From: an uncultured Clostridium sp.
GTDB lineage: Bacteria; Bacillota; Clostridia; Lachnospirales; Lachnospiraceae
Direction: 5' to 3'
NCBI GenBank assembly: GCA_902464345.1
Contig: CABQJA010000053.1
Coordinates: 1 to 12,975 of the forward strand
DNA length: 12,975 nt
A program made the position numbers and the translations under genes. Of this stretch, positions 7,437 to 12,975 are shown piece by piece (positions within the stretch are counted from its first letter, which is position 1; each line of letters begins with the position of its first letter). The notes under the pieces were generated by a model that saw nothing but the letters and a program-made list of their open reading frames with translations, ran no database searches and was not told the origin of the DNA.

Positions 7437-8204
7437 ATGACAGGATTATATGGACTTTCAAGCTATGCGAATATGTTTCGCACCAGTTCTTCATATTCCA
7501 ATATGTTTGGCTCCGGTTCATCATCCACATCATCATTTTACAGTAACCTTGGGGAATACTCCAGCATTCGCAATGGAGCATACCGTAAGCTTGTAAAATC
7601 GTATTATAAGAAGATGAACAGTACGGATTCTGATACAACAGATAAGAGTACTACCAGTTCAACAAAAAAGAATACGAAGCTCAACAGTGCCGGTACAGTC
7701 GCTTTGTCAACGGTGAAATCAGAGGCATCGGATCTCGTTGCATCGACAAAGAAGCTGACAGCAACCGGAAAGGACAGTCTGTTTGCCAGTGAGGAGAAGT
7801 ATGATGCAGATGCTACATACAAGGCAGTCAGCAATTTTGTTACACAGTATAACGATACCGTAGATGCATTGAGCAAGGTAAGTGGTACTGCGGTAAAGAA
7901 TGCCGGAAATCATATGCAGAATATGACGAATATCATGAGCAAGGGATTGTCAAAGGTCGGCATTACAGTCGGTACGGATGGTAAGCTGACAGTGGACGAG
8001 CAGAAGTTCAAGGCTGCGGATATGAGTAAGGTGAAAGCGTTATTCAACGGAAGCAGTTCTTATGCAGGAGTTGTTTCTTCTGCGGCAGGTCGGGTTGCAT
8101 CACAGGCAGGCAATCAGATCAGCCAGTTAGGCGGAGGTCTGTATGGAAGTAATGGTTATTATAACAGCTACTACAGTGGCTCGTTATATAACGGTTATTT
8201 CTAA
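7437..8204 (+). CDS. small secreted-type protein with FliD C-terminal-like region
   Basis: This 255-residue protein has no assigned function. Residues 1-80 are Ser/Tyr/Asn-rich and low complexity, with a SIRNGAYRKLVKSYYKK stretch at 43-59. Residues 85-215 resemble the C-terminal region of the flagellar cap protein FliD/HAP2: YKAVSNFVTQYNDTVDAL (128-145) recalls the FliD helix around FVxxYN, and LSKVGITVGTDGKLTVDEQK (171-190) plus VKALFNG recalls the FliD stretch GIxxxxDGxLxxDExxL...VxxLF. The tail is Gly/Tyr/Ser/Asn-rich. It has no cysteine or tryptophan, as is common in exported filament proteins, and no classical signal peptide, as expected for flagellar type III export. It is only about half the length of a true FliD. 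A flagellar-type promoter lies upstream and a terminator downstream, so it looks like a single-gene unit. It could be a flagellar accessory protein or an unrelated surface protein; moderate confidence in the resemblance, low in function. Confidence 0.75.
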   Translation: MTGLYGLSSYANMFRTSSSYSNMFGSGSSSTSSFYSNLGEYSSIRNGAYRKLVKSYYKKMNSTDSDTTDKSTTSSTKKNTKLNSAGTVALSTVKSEASDLVASTKKLTATGKDSLFASEEKYDADATYKAVSNFVTQYNDTVDALSKVSGTAVKNAGNHMQNMTNIMSKGLSKVGITVGTDGKLTVDEQKFKAADMSKVKALFNGSSSYAGVVSSAAGRVASQAGNQISQLGGGLYGSNGYYNSYYSGSLYNGYF

Positions 8205-8221
8205 GAGATAGTGCCTGATGG

Positions 8222-8267
8222 TTCCCTCAGGATAGGAATGATGTACTGACTCCTGAGGGAATTTTTT
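8222..8267 (+). terminator. Rho-independent terminator after the FliD-like gene
   Basis: TTCCCTCAGGA (8222-8232) is perfectly complementary to TCCTGAGGGAA (8251-8261), giving an 11-pair stem with an 18-base loop followed by TTTTTT (8262-8267). It lies 18 bases after the stop codon. The next gene's ribosome binding site starts only four bases after the T-run, and no promoter is evident between, so some read-through is implied. Confidence 0.88.
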
Positions 8268-8285
8268 ATAAGAGGAGGATAAAGC

Positions 8286-9050
8286 ATGGAAGAATCAAGG
8301 GTATTTTCGTTAAATGGTGTCAGTCTGGAAACAGTAGTGAAAAGTGTTGAGACCTTTTTAAGGGATGAGAAGGGAATGGAGATCCAGAGTGCTCCCGTGG
8401 AACATGGATGTATCATTCAGGCCACACAGAAGAAGGATACATTAAAGATGCTGGTGGGAATGCGGCTGGCAACTACGGTACAACTGGTGGTGTCCGGAGA
8501 GAATCTGAATGTTGTGATCGGAGAAGGGCAGTGGGCAGATAAGCTGGGAGCCGGAGCGGTTGGTCTCTTTCTCGCATGGCCACTGGCAGTGACTGCCGGA
8601 ATCGGAGCATACCAGCAGAAGAAGCTGCCGGAGGATGTTTTGAACGTGATCAGCCGAACCCTGATGTCGCCGGGACAATTTGCTCCAAGGGAAACTGCCG
8701 GAGGCATGATGACCGGAGCTGTGGGAATCGTCGGAACTGGAGTAGCTGCGGGCGGAACTGTCGGAAGTGAGACTGCCGGAACCGGTGCTGTCGGAAGTGA
8801 GACTGCCGGAATTGGAGTGACGGCAACCGGAACTGTTGAAAGCGGAACTGCCGGGACAGATGGTGGAGAAACCGGTGAAACAGCAACAGAGAAAGCGCAA
8901 GTGTGTCCGCAGTGTCATGCACCGGTACAGGCGGGAGCAAAGTTTTGTAGTAATTGTGGCGCAAAGCTGATACAGGTCTGTCCAGAGTGTGGTAAGGTGG
9001 TCGCACCGGGCAGCAAATTCTGTTCGGAGTGCGGATGTGCATTAAAGTAG
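8286..9050 (+). CDS. double zinc-ribbon protein with a hydrophobic segment
   Basis: This 254-residue protein has no known role. Residues 1-85 form a soluble alpha/beta-looking domain of a type found before zinc ribbons in Firmicutes. A hydrophobic stretch follows (about 87-108, GAGAVGLFLAWPLAVTAGIG) that may be a membrane segment. Residues 138-199 are a Gly/Thr/Ala/Glu-rich flexible linker with a 10-residue repeat (VGSETAG units). The C terminus has two treble-clef-like zinc ribbons: Cys207, 210, 221, 224 and Cys232, 235, 246, 249 (CPQC...CSNC and CPEC...CSEC). The start is sound: AGAGGAGG at 8271-8278 lies seven bases before ATG 8286. It is preceded closely by a terminator and followed after 18 bases by the AlkD-like gene, so those two probably share a transcript. 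Such zinc ribbons usually mediate protein or nucleic-acid contacts; the function here is not assigned. Confidence 0.85.
   Translation: MEESRVFSLNGVSLETVVKSVETFLRDEKGMEIQSAPVEHGCIIQATQKKDTLKMLVGMRLATTVQLVVSGENLNVVIGEGQWADKLGAGAVGLFLAWPLAVTAGIGAYQQKKLPEDVLNVISRTLMSPGQFAPRETAGGMMTGAVGIVGTGVAAGGTVGSETAGTGAVGSETAGIGVTATGTVESGTAGTDGGETGETATEKAQVCPQCHAPVQAGAKFCSNCGAKLIQVCPECGKVVAPGSKFCSECGCALK
8758..8811 (+). repeat. 30-base direct repeat in the zinc-ribbon linker
   Basis: A 24-base sequence (CTGTCGGAAGTGAG... ending CCGGAA) occurs exactly at 8758-8781 and 8788-8811, a period of 30 bases or ten codons, encoding GTVGSETAGT-like and GAVGSETAGI-like units. Shorter decayed copies with ACTGCCGGRA continue downstream to about 8851. 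The period keeps the reading frame, so copy number could vary between strains. Confidence 0.85.
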
Positions 9051-9067
9051 GAAGATTGTACAGAATA

Positions 9068-9097
9068 AATGAGTTACAGAATGAATGAGTTACAGAA
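9068..9097 (+). repeat. short tandem duplication at the AlkD-like start codon
   Basis: AATGAGTTACAGAA occurs at 9068-9081 and again at 9084-9097, a 16-base period. Because 16 is not a multiple of three, the two copies are read in different frames. The first copy carries the ATG used here (9069), and its last base begins a second in-frame ATG (9081). Confidence 0.85.
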
Positions 9098-9755
9098 GCG
9101 GTTATTTGAACTGCAGGATATAAAGTATAAAGAGTTTCATAGTAAGCTGATGCCGGGGATTGATCCTGACAGTGTGATCGGAATCCGCGTGCCTGTCCTG
9201 CGTGCCTTTGCGAAGAGCTATGCGAAGACGGAGGAGGCGGGGGCATTTATACAGACACTGCCACATCAGTATTATGAGGAGAATAATCTTCATATGATGC
9301 TGATTACATCGATAAGGGAGTATGACAGATGTCTATGGGAGGTCCGGAGATTTCTGCCATATATTAATAACTGGGCAACCTGTGATTTCCCGGAACCGAA
9401 ATGCTTCAGAAAGCATAAAGAGGAATTATTGCCGGTCATCCGCTCATGGATCGCATCCGGGGAGACCTATACGATACGGTATGGAATCGGAATGCTGATG
9501 CGTTTATATCTGGATGCGGATTTCAAACCCGAATATCTGCAGCTTGCAGCAGATGTCCGGTCGGAGGAGTATTATGTGAATATGATGATTGCGTGGTACT
9601 TTGCAACGGCGCTGGCGAAGCAATGGGAGGCGACGATTCCGTATCTAGAGAAACGACAGCTCTCAGACTGGGTACATAGGAAAACCATTCAGAAAGCGAT
9701 TGAAAGCTACCGGATCACGGATGAGCAGAAGGTGTATCTGAAAACACTTCGATAA
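9069..9755 (+). CDS. AlkD-like DNA alkylation repair protein (HEAT-like repeats)
   Basis: This 228-residue, mainly helical protein belongs to the DNA alkylation repair (AlkD-like) family, whose studied members are glycosylases removing N3- and N7-alkylated purines without flipping the base. Conserved-looking positions are Trp102 and Asp106 in NWATCDF, Arg137 in YTIRYGIGML and Trp177 in MIAWYFATALAKQW; their spacing is close to that of the Trp/Asp/Arg/Trp set described for Bacillus cereus AlkD. Length is normal. The start is uncertain: ATG 9069 has a weak AGGAAG (9049-9054) fourteen bases upstream, while ATG 9081 (MNELQKRLFELQD) may be the ancestral start, since the region holds a 16-base duplication. 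It lies 18 bases after the zinc-ribbon gene. Some family members lack glycosylase activity, so activity is inferred only. Confidence 0.87.
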   Translation: MSYRMNELQKRLFELQDIKYKEFHSKLMPGIDPDSVIGIRVPVLRAFAKSYAKTEEAGAFIQTLPHQYYEENNLHMMLITSIREYDRCLWEVRRFLPYINNWATCDFPEPKCFRKHKEELLPVIRSWIASGETYTIRYGIGMLMRLYLDADFKPEYLQLAADVRSEEYYVNMMIAWYFATALAKQWEATIPYLEKRQLSDWVHRKTIQKAIESYRITDEQKVYLKTLR

Positions 9756-9767
9756 TTGATTAAAAAA

Positions 9768-9807
9768 TGCAGCAACAAGGTATAAATTTCTATAGCCGGA
9801 TGCTGCA
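9768..9807. repeat. inverted repeat between the AlkD-like and PH-domain genes
   Basis: TGCAGCA (9768-9774) and TGCTGCA (9801-9807) are perfect complements around 26 bases, which contain a smaller TATA/TATA pairing (9781-9784 with 9791-9794). On the plus strand no T-run follows. On the minus strand the stem is followed by TTTTTT (complement of 9762-9767), so it has the shape of a terminator for leftward transcription, although no leftward gene is nearby. TTGATT (9756-9761) and TATAAA (9781-9786) with 19 bases between could be a weak promoter for the next gene. Confidence 0.45.
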
Positions 9808-9835
9808 AGTGACATAGATGAAGGAGAAAGAGTAA

Positions 9836-10486
9836 ATGACATTACGAAATCAGATCAGTTCAAACGAAACGATTATATGGGAAGGGAAAAAGGATGTAAA
9901 GGTATCTATATTGGAGGGAATCTTTAATCCATTACTCCCTTTTGCGATTGTATGGCTTTTGATTGATACGGGATTCATTGTTGTTTTTATGGGAGGCTTT
10001 GCGTCAAGTGGGACACCGGCTTTATTTACACTGGGAACGGCCGGATTTTTTCTGATTCATCTGATGCCGGTATGGCTTTACCTGTTTGGCGTTCTGACTG
10101 CCGGTATGAAGGCAAAGAATACGGAATATCTGATTACGGACAGAGCCATTTACATTCAGACCGGAGTATTTAAGACGGTGACGGAGATGAAACCGTTTGC
10201 CGATCTATCCCATGTAACCGTAAGTCAGGGAATATTCGATAAAATGTGCGGTACCGGTGATGTGATCACGGTCTGCAGTCATGTGTCTACAACATCAGAA
10301 GGCGGACACTCGCACGGAATGAATATTGATAATATTAAGGACTACGAGAGTGTATTCCGACTGGTAAAGGAATATCAGGAAGCAATCTATACAGATACTA
10401 TGTATCCGAATGATTTAAGACCGAGAGAAAATCATGGATATAATACAACCTATGTCGGTAGTGATAGACGGAATCCATGGAATTAA
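9836..10486 (+). CDS. two-TM bacterial PH-domain (YdbS-like) membrane protein
   Basis: This 216-residue protein probably sits in the cytoplasmic membrane. Two hydrophobic segments span about residues 31-55 (FNPLLPFAIVWLLIDTGFIVV) and 63-90, then a bacterial PH (bPH2-like) domain runs from about 96 to 180, recognised by NTEYLITDRAIYIQTGVF and FADLSHVTVSQGIFDKMCGTGDVITV, the usual strand pattern. The N terminus (SSNETIIWEGKK) also matches the family, in which a short E-x-I-x-W-E/G lead precedes the membrane part. The C-terminal 35 residues are polar and Asn/Arg-rich. AAGGAG at 9821-9826 lies nine bases before ATG 9836. Function is unknown for the family. It is probably expressed from a weak local promoter or by read-through. 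Confidence 0.85.
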   Translation: MTLRNQISSNETIIWEGKKDVKVSILEGIFNPLLPFAIVWLLIDTGFIVVFMGGFASSGTPALFTLGTAGFFLIHLMPVWLYLFGVLTAGMKAKNTEYLITDRAIYIQTGVFKTVTEMKPFADLSHVTVSQGIFDKMCGTGDVITVCSHVSTTSEGGHSHGMNIDNIKDYESVFRLVKEYQEAIYTDTMYPNDLRPRENHGYNTTYVGSDRRNPWN

Positions 10487-10529
10487 TGCGACCGGAGCGG
10501 AGTATATAGAAGACATGTATGCAGTAAGG

Positions 10530-10556
10530 TAGACACACGTATACAGAGGATATAAA
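10530..10556 (+). promoter_or_regulatory. weak candidate promoter for the MmcQ-MGMT gene
   Basis: TAGACA (10530-10535) and TATAAA (10551-10556) each match the sigma-A hexamers at 5 of 6 positions, but the 15-base spacing is short. The rest of the gap 10487-10585 shows no hairpin or terminator. Confidence 0.3.
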
Positions 10557-10585
10557 TGTGGTAGCACCAATGAGGAGCATGACAA

Positions 10586-11248
10586 ATGATGACAAGAAAA
10601 GAAGCACTGGAATATGGACTTTCCTTTCCGGATACCTATCAGCAGGCACCGTTTCATGATGAAAACTGGCAGTTGGTCCGGGTGAAGGGAAGCAAAAAGG
10701 CATTCCTCTGGACTTACGAGAGGAATGGATATCTGAATCTGAATGTAAAGACAGATCCGGAGTGGAGAGATTACTGGCGCAGTGCGTTTCCGTCAGTGAT
10801 CCCGGGGTGGCATCAGAATAAGGATCATTGGAATACGATCATTCTGGATGGCAGCATCCCGGATGAGGCGGTGCGGAAGATGATTGCGGAGAGCTATGAG
10901 CTGGTCACAGACAGCCCAACGAAGCGGATCTATGAGGCAGTAAAAAAGATACCGAGGGGACAGGTGGCTACCTATGGGCAGGTAGCAGAGCTCGCCGGCG
11001 ATAGGAAGATGGCACGGGCGGTTGGAAATGCCTTGCACAGAAATCCGGATCCGGAGCATATCCCCTGCTATCGGGTGGTGAATGCGAAGGGAGAGCTGGC
11101 AGGCGAGTTTGCATTCGGAGGCGCAGGAAAGCAGGCGGCGATTCTGGAGGCGGACGGAATTGAAGTGATAAATGGAAAAGTAGATCTTACAAAATACGGT
11201 ATCGATGTGGAGGCAATCAGGCATGAATATAGTAGTCAGAGCGTATAA
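10586..11248 (+). CDS. MmcQ/YjbR domain fused to MGMT/Atl-like DNA-binding domain
   Basis: This 220-residue protein joins two domains. Residues 2-105 match the MmcQ/YjbR (CyaY-like fold, DUF419) family, with FPDTYQQAPFHDENWQLVRVKG and a final PGWHQNKDHWNTIILDG segment. Residues 110-205 match the C-terminal DNA-binding domain of O6-alkylguanine-DNA alkyltransferases, without the usual N-terminal ribonuclease-H-like domain, as in Atl proteins. Seen there: ATYGQVAELAG with Tyr130, the Arg finger R144 in ARAVGNALHRNP, and the active-site motif IPCYRVV with Cys161. The acceptor Cys is kept, but the normal His (PCHRV) is Tyr162, and the Glu of the Glu-His-Cys relay appears to be Asp190. It may be a methyltransferase of altered reactivity or a lesion-flagging Atl-like protein. 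GAGGAG (10572-10577) precedes ATG 10586 by eight bases; ATG 10589 is an alternative. The 3' end overlaps the GNAT remnant by 26 bases. Confidence 0.9.
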   Translation: MMTRKEALEYGLSFPDTYQQAPFHDENWQLVRVKGSKKAFLWTYERNGYLNLNVKTDPEWRDYWRSAFPSVIPGWHQNKDHWNTIILDGSIPDEAVRKMIAESYELVTDSPTKRIYEAVKKIPRGQVATYGQVAELAGDRKMARAVGNALHRNPDPEHIPCYRVVNAKGELAGEFAFGGAGKQAAILEADGIEVINGKVDLTKYGIDVEAIRHEYSSQSV

Positions 11249-11476
11249 GGAAGCGGATCTTTCTGTTATGATAGATATCTAGTGTCAGACTGTCTGATTC
11301 AGGGCAGAGAGCATGGATATGGTGTGCTGCAGTTTAATGCGGTAGTTGCCGGCAATATTCATGCCAGACATTTGTATGAGCGGCTGGGTTTCACACAGCT
11401 GGGTGTGATTCCGGGAGGTTTCCGGATGAAGGATGGACATTATGAAGATATTTGTCCGTATTATCATGTATTATAG
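11223..11476 (+). pseudogene. GNAT acetyltransferase remnant with internal deletion
   Basis: ATG 11223 opens a frame reading MNIVVRAYKEADLSVMIDI, the usual N terminus of a GNAT N-acetyltransferase, and then hits TAG at 11280-11282. From about 11279, in a different frame, the reading LVSDCLIQGREHGYGVLQFNAVV, HARHLYERLGFTQLG and GGFRMKDGHYEDICPYYHVL, ending at TAG 11474-11476, is the typical GNAT C terminus. The family is about 160 residues, so roughly 70-80 residues in the middle, including the acetyl-CoA-binding R/Q-x-x-G-x-G/A motif, are missing and the join is out of frame. Both ends remain highly recognisable, so the loss is recent. The ATG overlaps the preceding gene by 26 bases, implying former translational coupling. 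A GTG at 11282 could start the C-terminal piece, but it would lack the cofactor site. Confidence 0.88.
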
Positions 11477-11489
11477 GATGGATAGTGGA

Positions 11490-12875
11490 ATGAAGAAAAA
11501 TGATGTGATTGAACTGACAATCGAGGATATGGGAACAGACGGCGAAGGAATCGGACATGTAAATTCAGAAGCCGGGGAACGTGGCATAGCTGTGTTTGTA
11601 AAGGATGCTGTCATGGGAGATCACATTCAGGCAGTGATTACAAAGGTGAAGAAGCAGTATGCCTATGCCAGAGTTCTGAAGGTGTTGCAGCCTTCCCCGG
11701 ATCGGGTGGAGCCGCGATGCCCGGTAGCCAGACAATGTGGCGGATGTACGCTTCAGCATGTCAGCTATGAGAAACAGCTGGAGTTCAAATGGAATAAGGT
11801 GCGGAATTGTCTGAGCCGGATCGGTGGTCTGGAACATCCGGAACAGTATATGGAGCCGATTATCGGAATGGAAGAACCGTGGCATTATCGGAATAAGGCA
11901 CAGTTTCCGGTTGGCAGGGATAAGCAGGAGAATGTAGTGACCGGATTTTATGCCGGGCGGACTCATACGATCATTGATACCCCACAGTGCTTTATTCAGG
12001 CAGAGGGAAATGATACGATTATCCGGATCGTGCGGGAATTTCTGCAGAACTATCAGATATCCACCTATGATGAGGAACAGCATACCGGACTGGTGCGGCA
12101 TATATTAACACGTGTGGGATTCACCACCGATGAGATCATGGTATGTCTGGTGATCAATGGAGAAACGCTGCCACATGCGGATAAGCTGATAGAGCAGCTG
12201 AAAGCGGTGCCGGGAATGACCAGTATCAGCATTAACCTGAATCGGGAGAAAACGAACCGGATTCTGGGCAGCCGCTGTAAAACCTTATGGGGACAGGATT
12301 ATATTACGGATTATATCGGAGCGATCCAGTATCAGATCTCACCGCTTTCTTTTTATCAGGTGAATCCGGTGCAGACGAAGAAATTATACGATAAAGCATT
12401 GGAATATGCAGATCTGCAGGGGGGAGAGACCGTCTGGGATCTGTACTGCGGAATCGGAACCATTTCTCTGTTTCTGAGTCAGAAGGCAGGACAGGTCTAT
12501 GGTGTGGAGTTTGTTCCGCAGGCGATAGAGGATGCAAGAAGAAATGCGGCTCTGAATCATATAGATAATGTAGAGTTTTTTGTCGGAAAGGCAGAGGAGG
12601 TACTGCCACAGCAATATCGGGAGCATGGAATCTATGCAGATGTAATCGTGGTGGATCCACCACGGAAAGGCTGTGAAGAGATCGTGCTGGAGACTATCTC
12701 CGATATGAAGCCGAAGCGGGTGGTATATGTCAGCTGTGATCCGGCAACTCTGGCCCGGGATGTGAAGCGGATGGATGAGCTGGGCTATCAGGTAGAGAAG
12801 GTAGCGGTCGTAGATCAGTTCTGCCAGGGAGGACACGTGGAGACGGTAGTCTTGATGTCAAGGAAAGGTAAATAA
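11490..12875 (+). CDS. rlmD: 23S rRNA (uracil-5-)-methyltransferase, RlmD/RlmCD (TrmA) family
   Basis: This 461-residue enzyme should methylate C5 of uridine in 23S rRNA using S-adenosylmethionine; the Bacillus homologue RlmCD modifies both U747 and U1939. Domains in order: an N-terminal TRAM domain (about 2-65), iron-sulfur ligands Cys77, Cys83, Cys86 (C-x5-C-x2-C) and Cys167, then the catalytic Rossmann domain with WDLYCGIGTISLFLSQKAG at 316-334 (SAM site), SFYQVNP at 287-293, DPPRKGC at 389-395, the nucleophile Cys416 in SCDPATLARD and Glu451 in HVETV as the likely base. Earlier in-frame ATGs at 11433 and 11478 exist, but the first lies inside the GNAT remnant and neither has a good ribosome site; ATG 11490 has GGATGG eight bases upstream and starts the family N terminus. 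A strong terminator follows. rlmD versus rlmCD naming and exact target are inferred. Confidence 0.93.
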   Translation: MKKNDVIELTIEDMGTDGEGIGHVNSEAGERGIAVFVKDAVMGDHIQAVITKVKKQYAYARVLKVLQPSPDRVEPRCPVARQCGGCTLQHVSYEKQLEFKWNKVRNCLSRIGGLEHPEQYMEPIIGMEEPWHYRNKAQFPVGRDKQENVVTGFYAGRTHTIIDTPQCFIQAEGNDTIIRIVREFLQNYQISTYDEEQHTGLVRHILTRVGFTTDEIMVCLVINGETLPHADKLIEQLKAVPGMTSISINLNREKTNRILGSRCKTLWGQDYITDYIGAIQYQISPLSFYQVNPVQTKKLYDKALEYADLQGGETVWDLYCGIGTISLFLSQKAGQVYGVEFVPQAIEDARRNAALNHIDNVEFFVGKAEEVLPQQYREHGIYADVIVVDPPRKGCEEIVLETISDMKPKRVVYVSCDPATLARDVKRMDELGYQVEKVAVVDQFCQGGHVETVVLMSRKGK

Positions 12876-12896
12876 GTGCCAGAAAGCGGCGTATTT

Positions 12897-12955
12897 CCGG
12901 GCTTTTTCGGAAGTTTGGATTTGAAGCCAGACTGCCGGAAAAGCTCGGTTTTCTT
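12897..12955 (+). terminator. strong Rho-independent terminator after rlmD
   Basis: CCGGGCTTTTTCGG (12897-12910) pairs over all 14 positions (two G-U) with CCGGAAAAGCTCGG (12935-12948). Inside it GTTTGG (12913-12918) pairs with CCAGAC (12927-12932), so the hairpin is nearly continuous. TTTTCTT follows at 12949-12955. It begins 21 bases after the rlmD stop and ends this transcription unit. Confidence 0.9.
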
Positions 12956-12975
12956 ATATGGAAACATATCTACTG

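Noticed and set aside
8758..8811. CRISPR-like repeat
   Set aside because: Only two exact copies with six-base gaps, in frame within a coding linker; no spacers.
8650..9246. 198-codon minus-strand frame across the zinc-ribbon and AlkD-like genes
   Set aside because: It is low complexity (Phe/Arg/Gln/His repeats) created by the Gly-rich repeat on the other strand and overlaps two real genes.
11433..11489. Longer N terminus for the rRNA methyltransferase
   Set aside because: The ATG at 11433 lies in the GNAT remnant in another frame and has no ribosome site; the TRAM domain begins at the 11490 ATG.

Overview
This window looks like chromosomal DNA from an anaerobic Firmicute, most likely a Lachnospiraceae-type clostridium. 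The evidence is strong AGGAGG-type ribosome binding sites, all genes on one strand, heavy use of CGG and CCG codons, and protein families typical of that group (a YhaM-type nuclease, an RlmCD-like methyltransferase with iron-sulfur cysteines, a FliD-like small protein). No species can be named from the sequence alone. I see no phage, insertion sequence, CRISPR array, tRNA or rRNA.

Layout. 129-1283 is a class I/II PLP aminotransferase. A 195-base intergenic region follows, rich in repeats and possible LexA sites, and leads into the nucleotide excision repair pair uvrB (1479-3464) and uvrA (3487-6318). A good sigma-A promoter lies across the uvrA stop codon and should drive a yhaM-like 3'-5' exoribonuclease (6392-7342). 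Next is a small cysteine-free protein with a FliD C-terminal-like region (7437-8204). It is preceded by a possible flagellar sigma-28/sigma-D-type promoter and followed by a clear terminator. Then come a membrane-associated double zinc-ribbon protein (8286-9050), an AlkD-like DNA alkylation repair protein (9069-9755), a two-TM bacterial PH-domain protein (9836-10486) and an MmcQ/YjbR-MGMT(Atl-like) fusion (10586-11248). A deleted GNAT acetyltransferase remnant (11223-11476) and an RlmD/RlmCD-type 23S rRNA uracil methyltransferase (11490-12875) complete the window, which closes with a strong terminator.

How it fits together. Four genes act or probably act on damaged DNA: uvrB, uvrA, the AlkD-like protein and the MGMT/Atl-like fusion. 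Atl-type proteins are known in other bacteria to hand O6-alkylguanine to UvrA-dependent repair, so the neighbourhood is suggestive, but the genes are not one operon: promoters and a terminator separate them. The other genes are housekeeping or uncharacterised.

The items most worth a second look are the FliD-like orphan with its flagellar-type promoter, the fused MmcQ-MGMT protein with PCYRV in place of PCHRV, the duplicated -10/inverted-repeat structure before uvrB, and the freshly decayed GNAT gene. No clearly new multi-gene system is visible.
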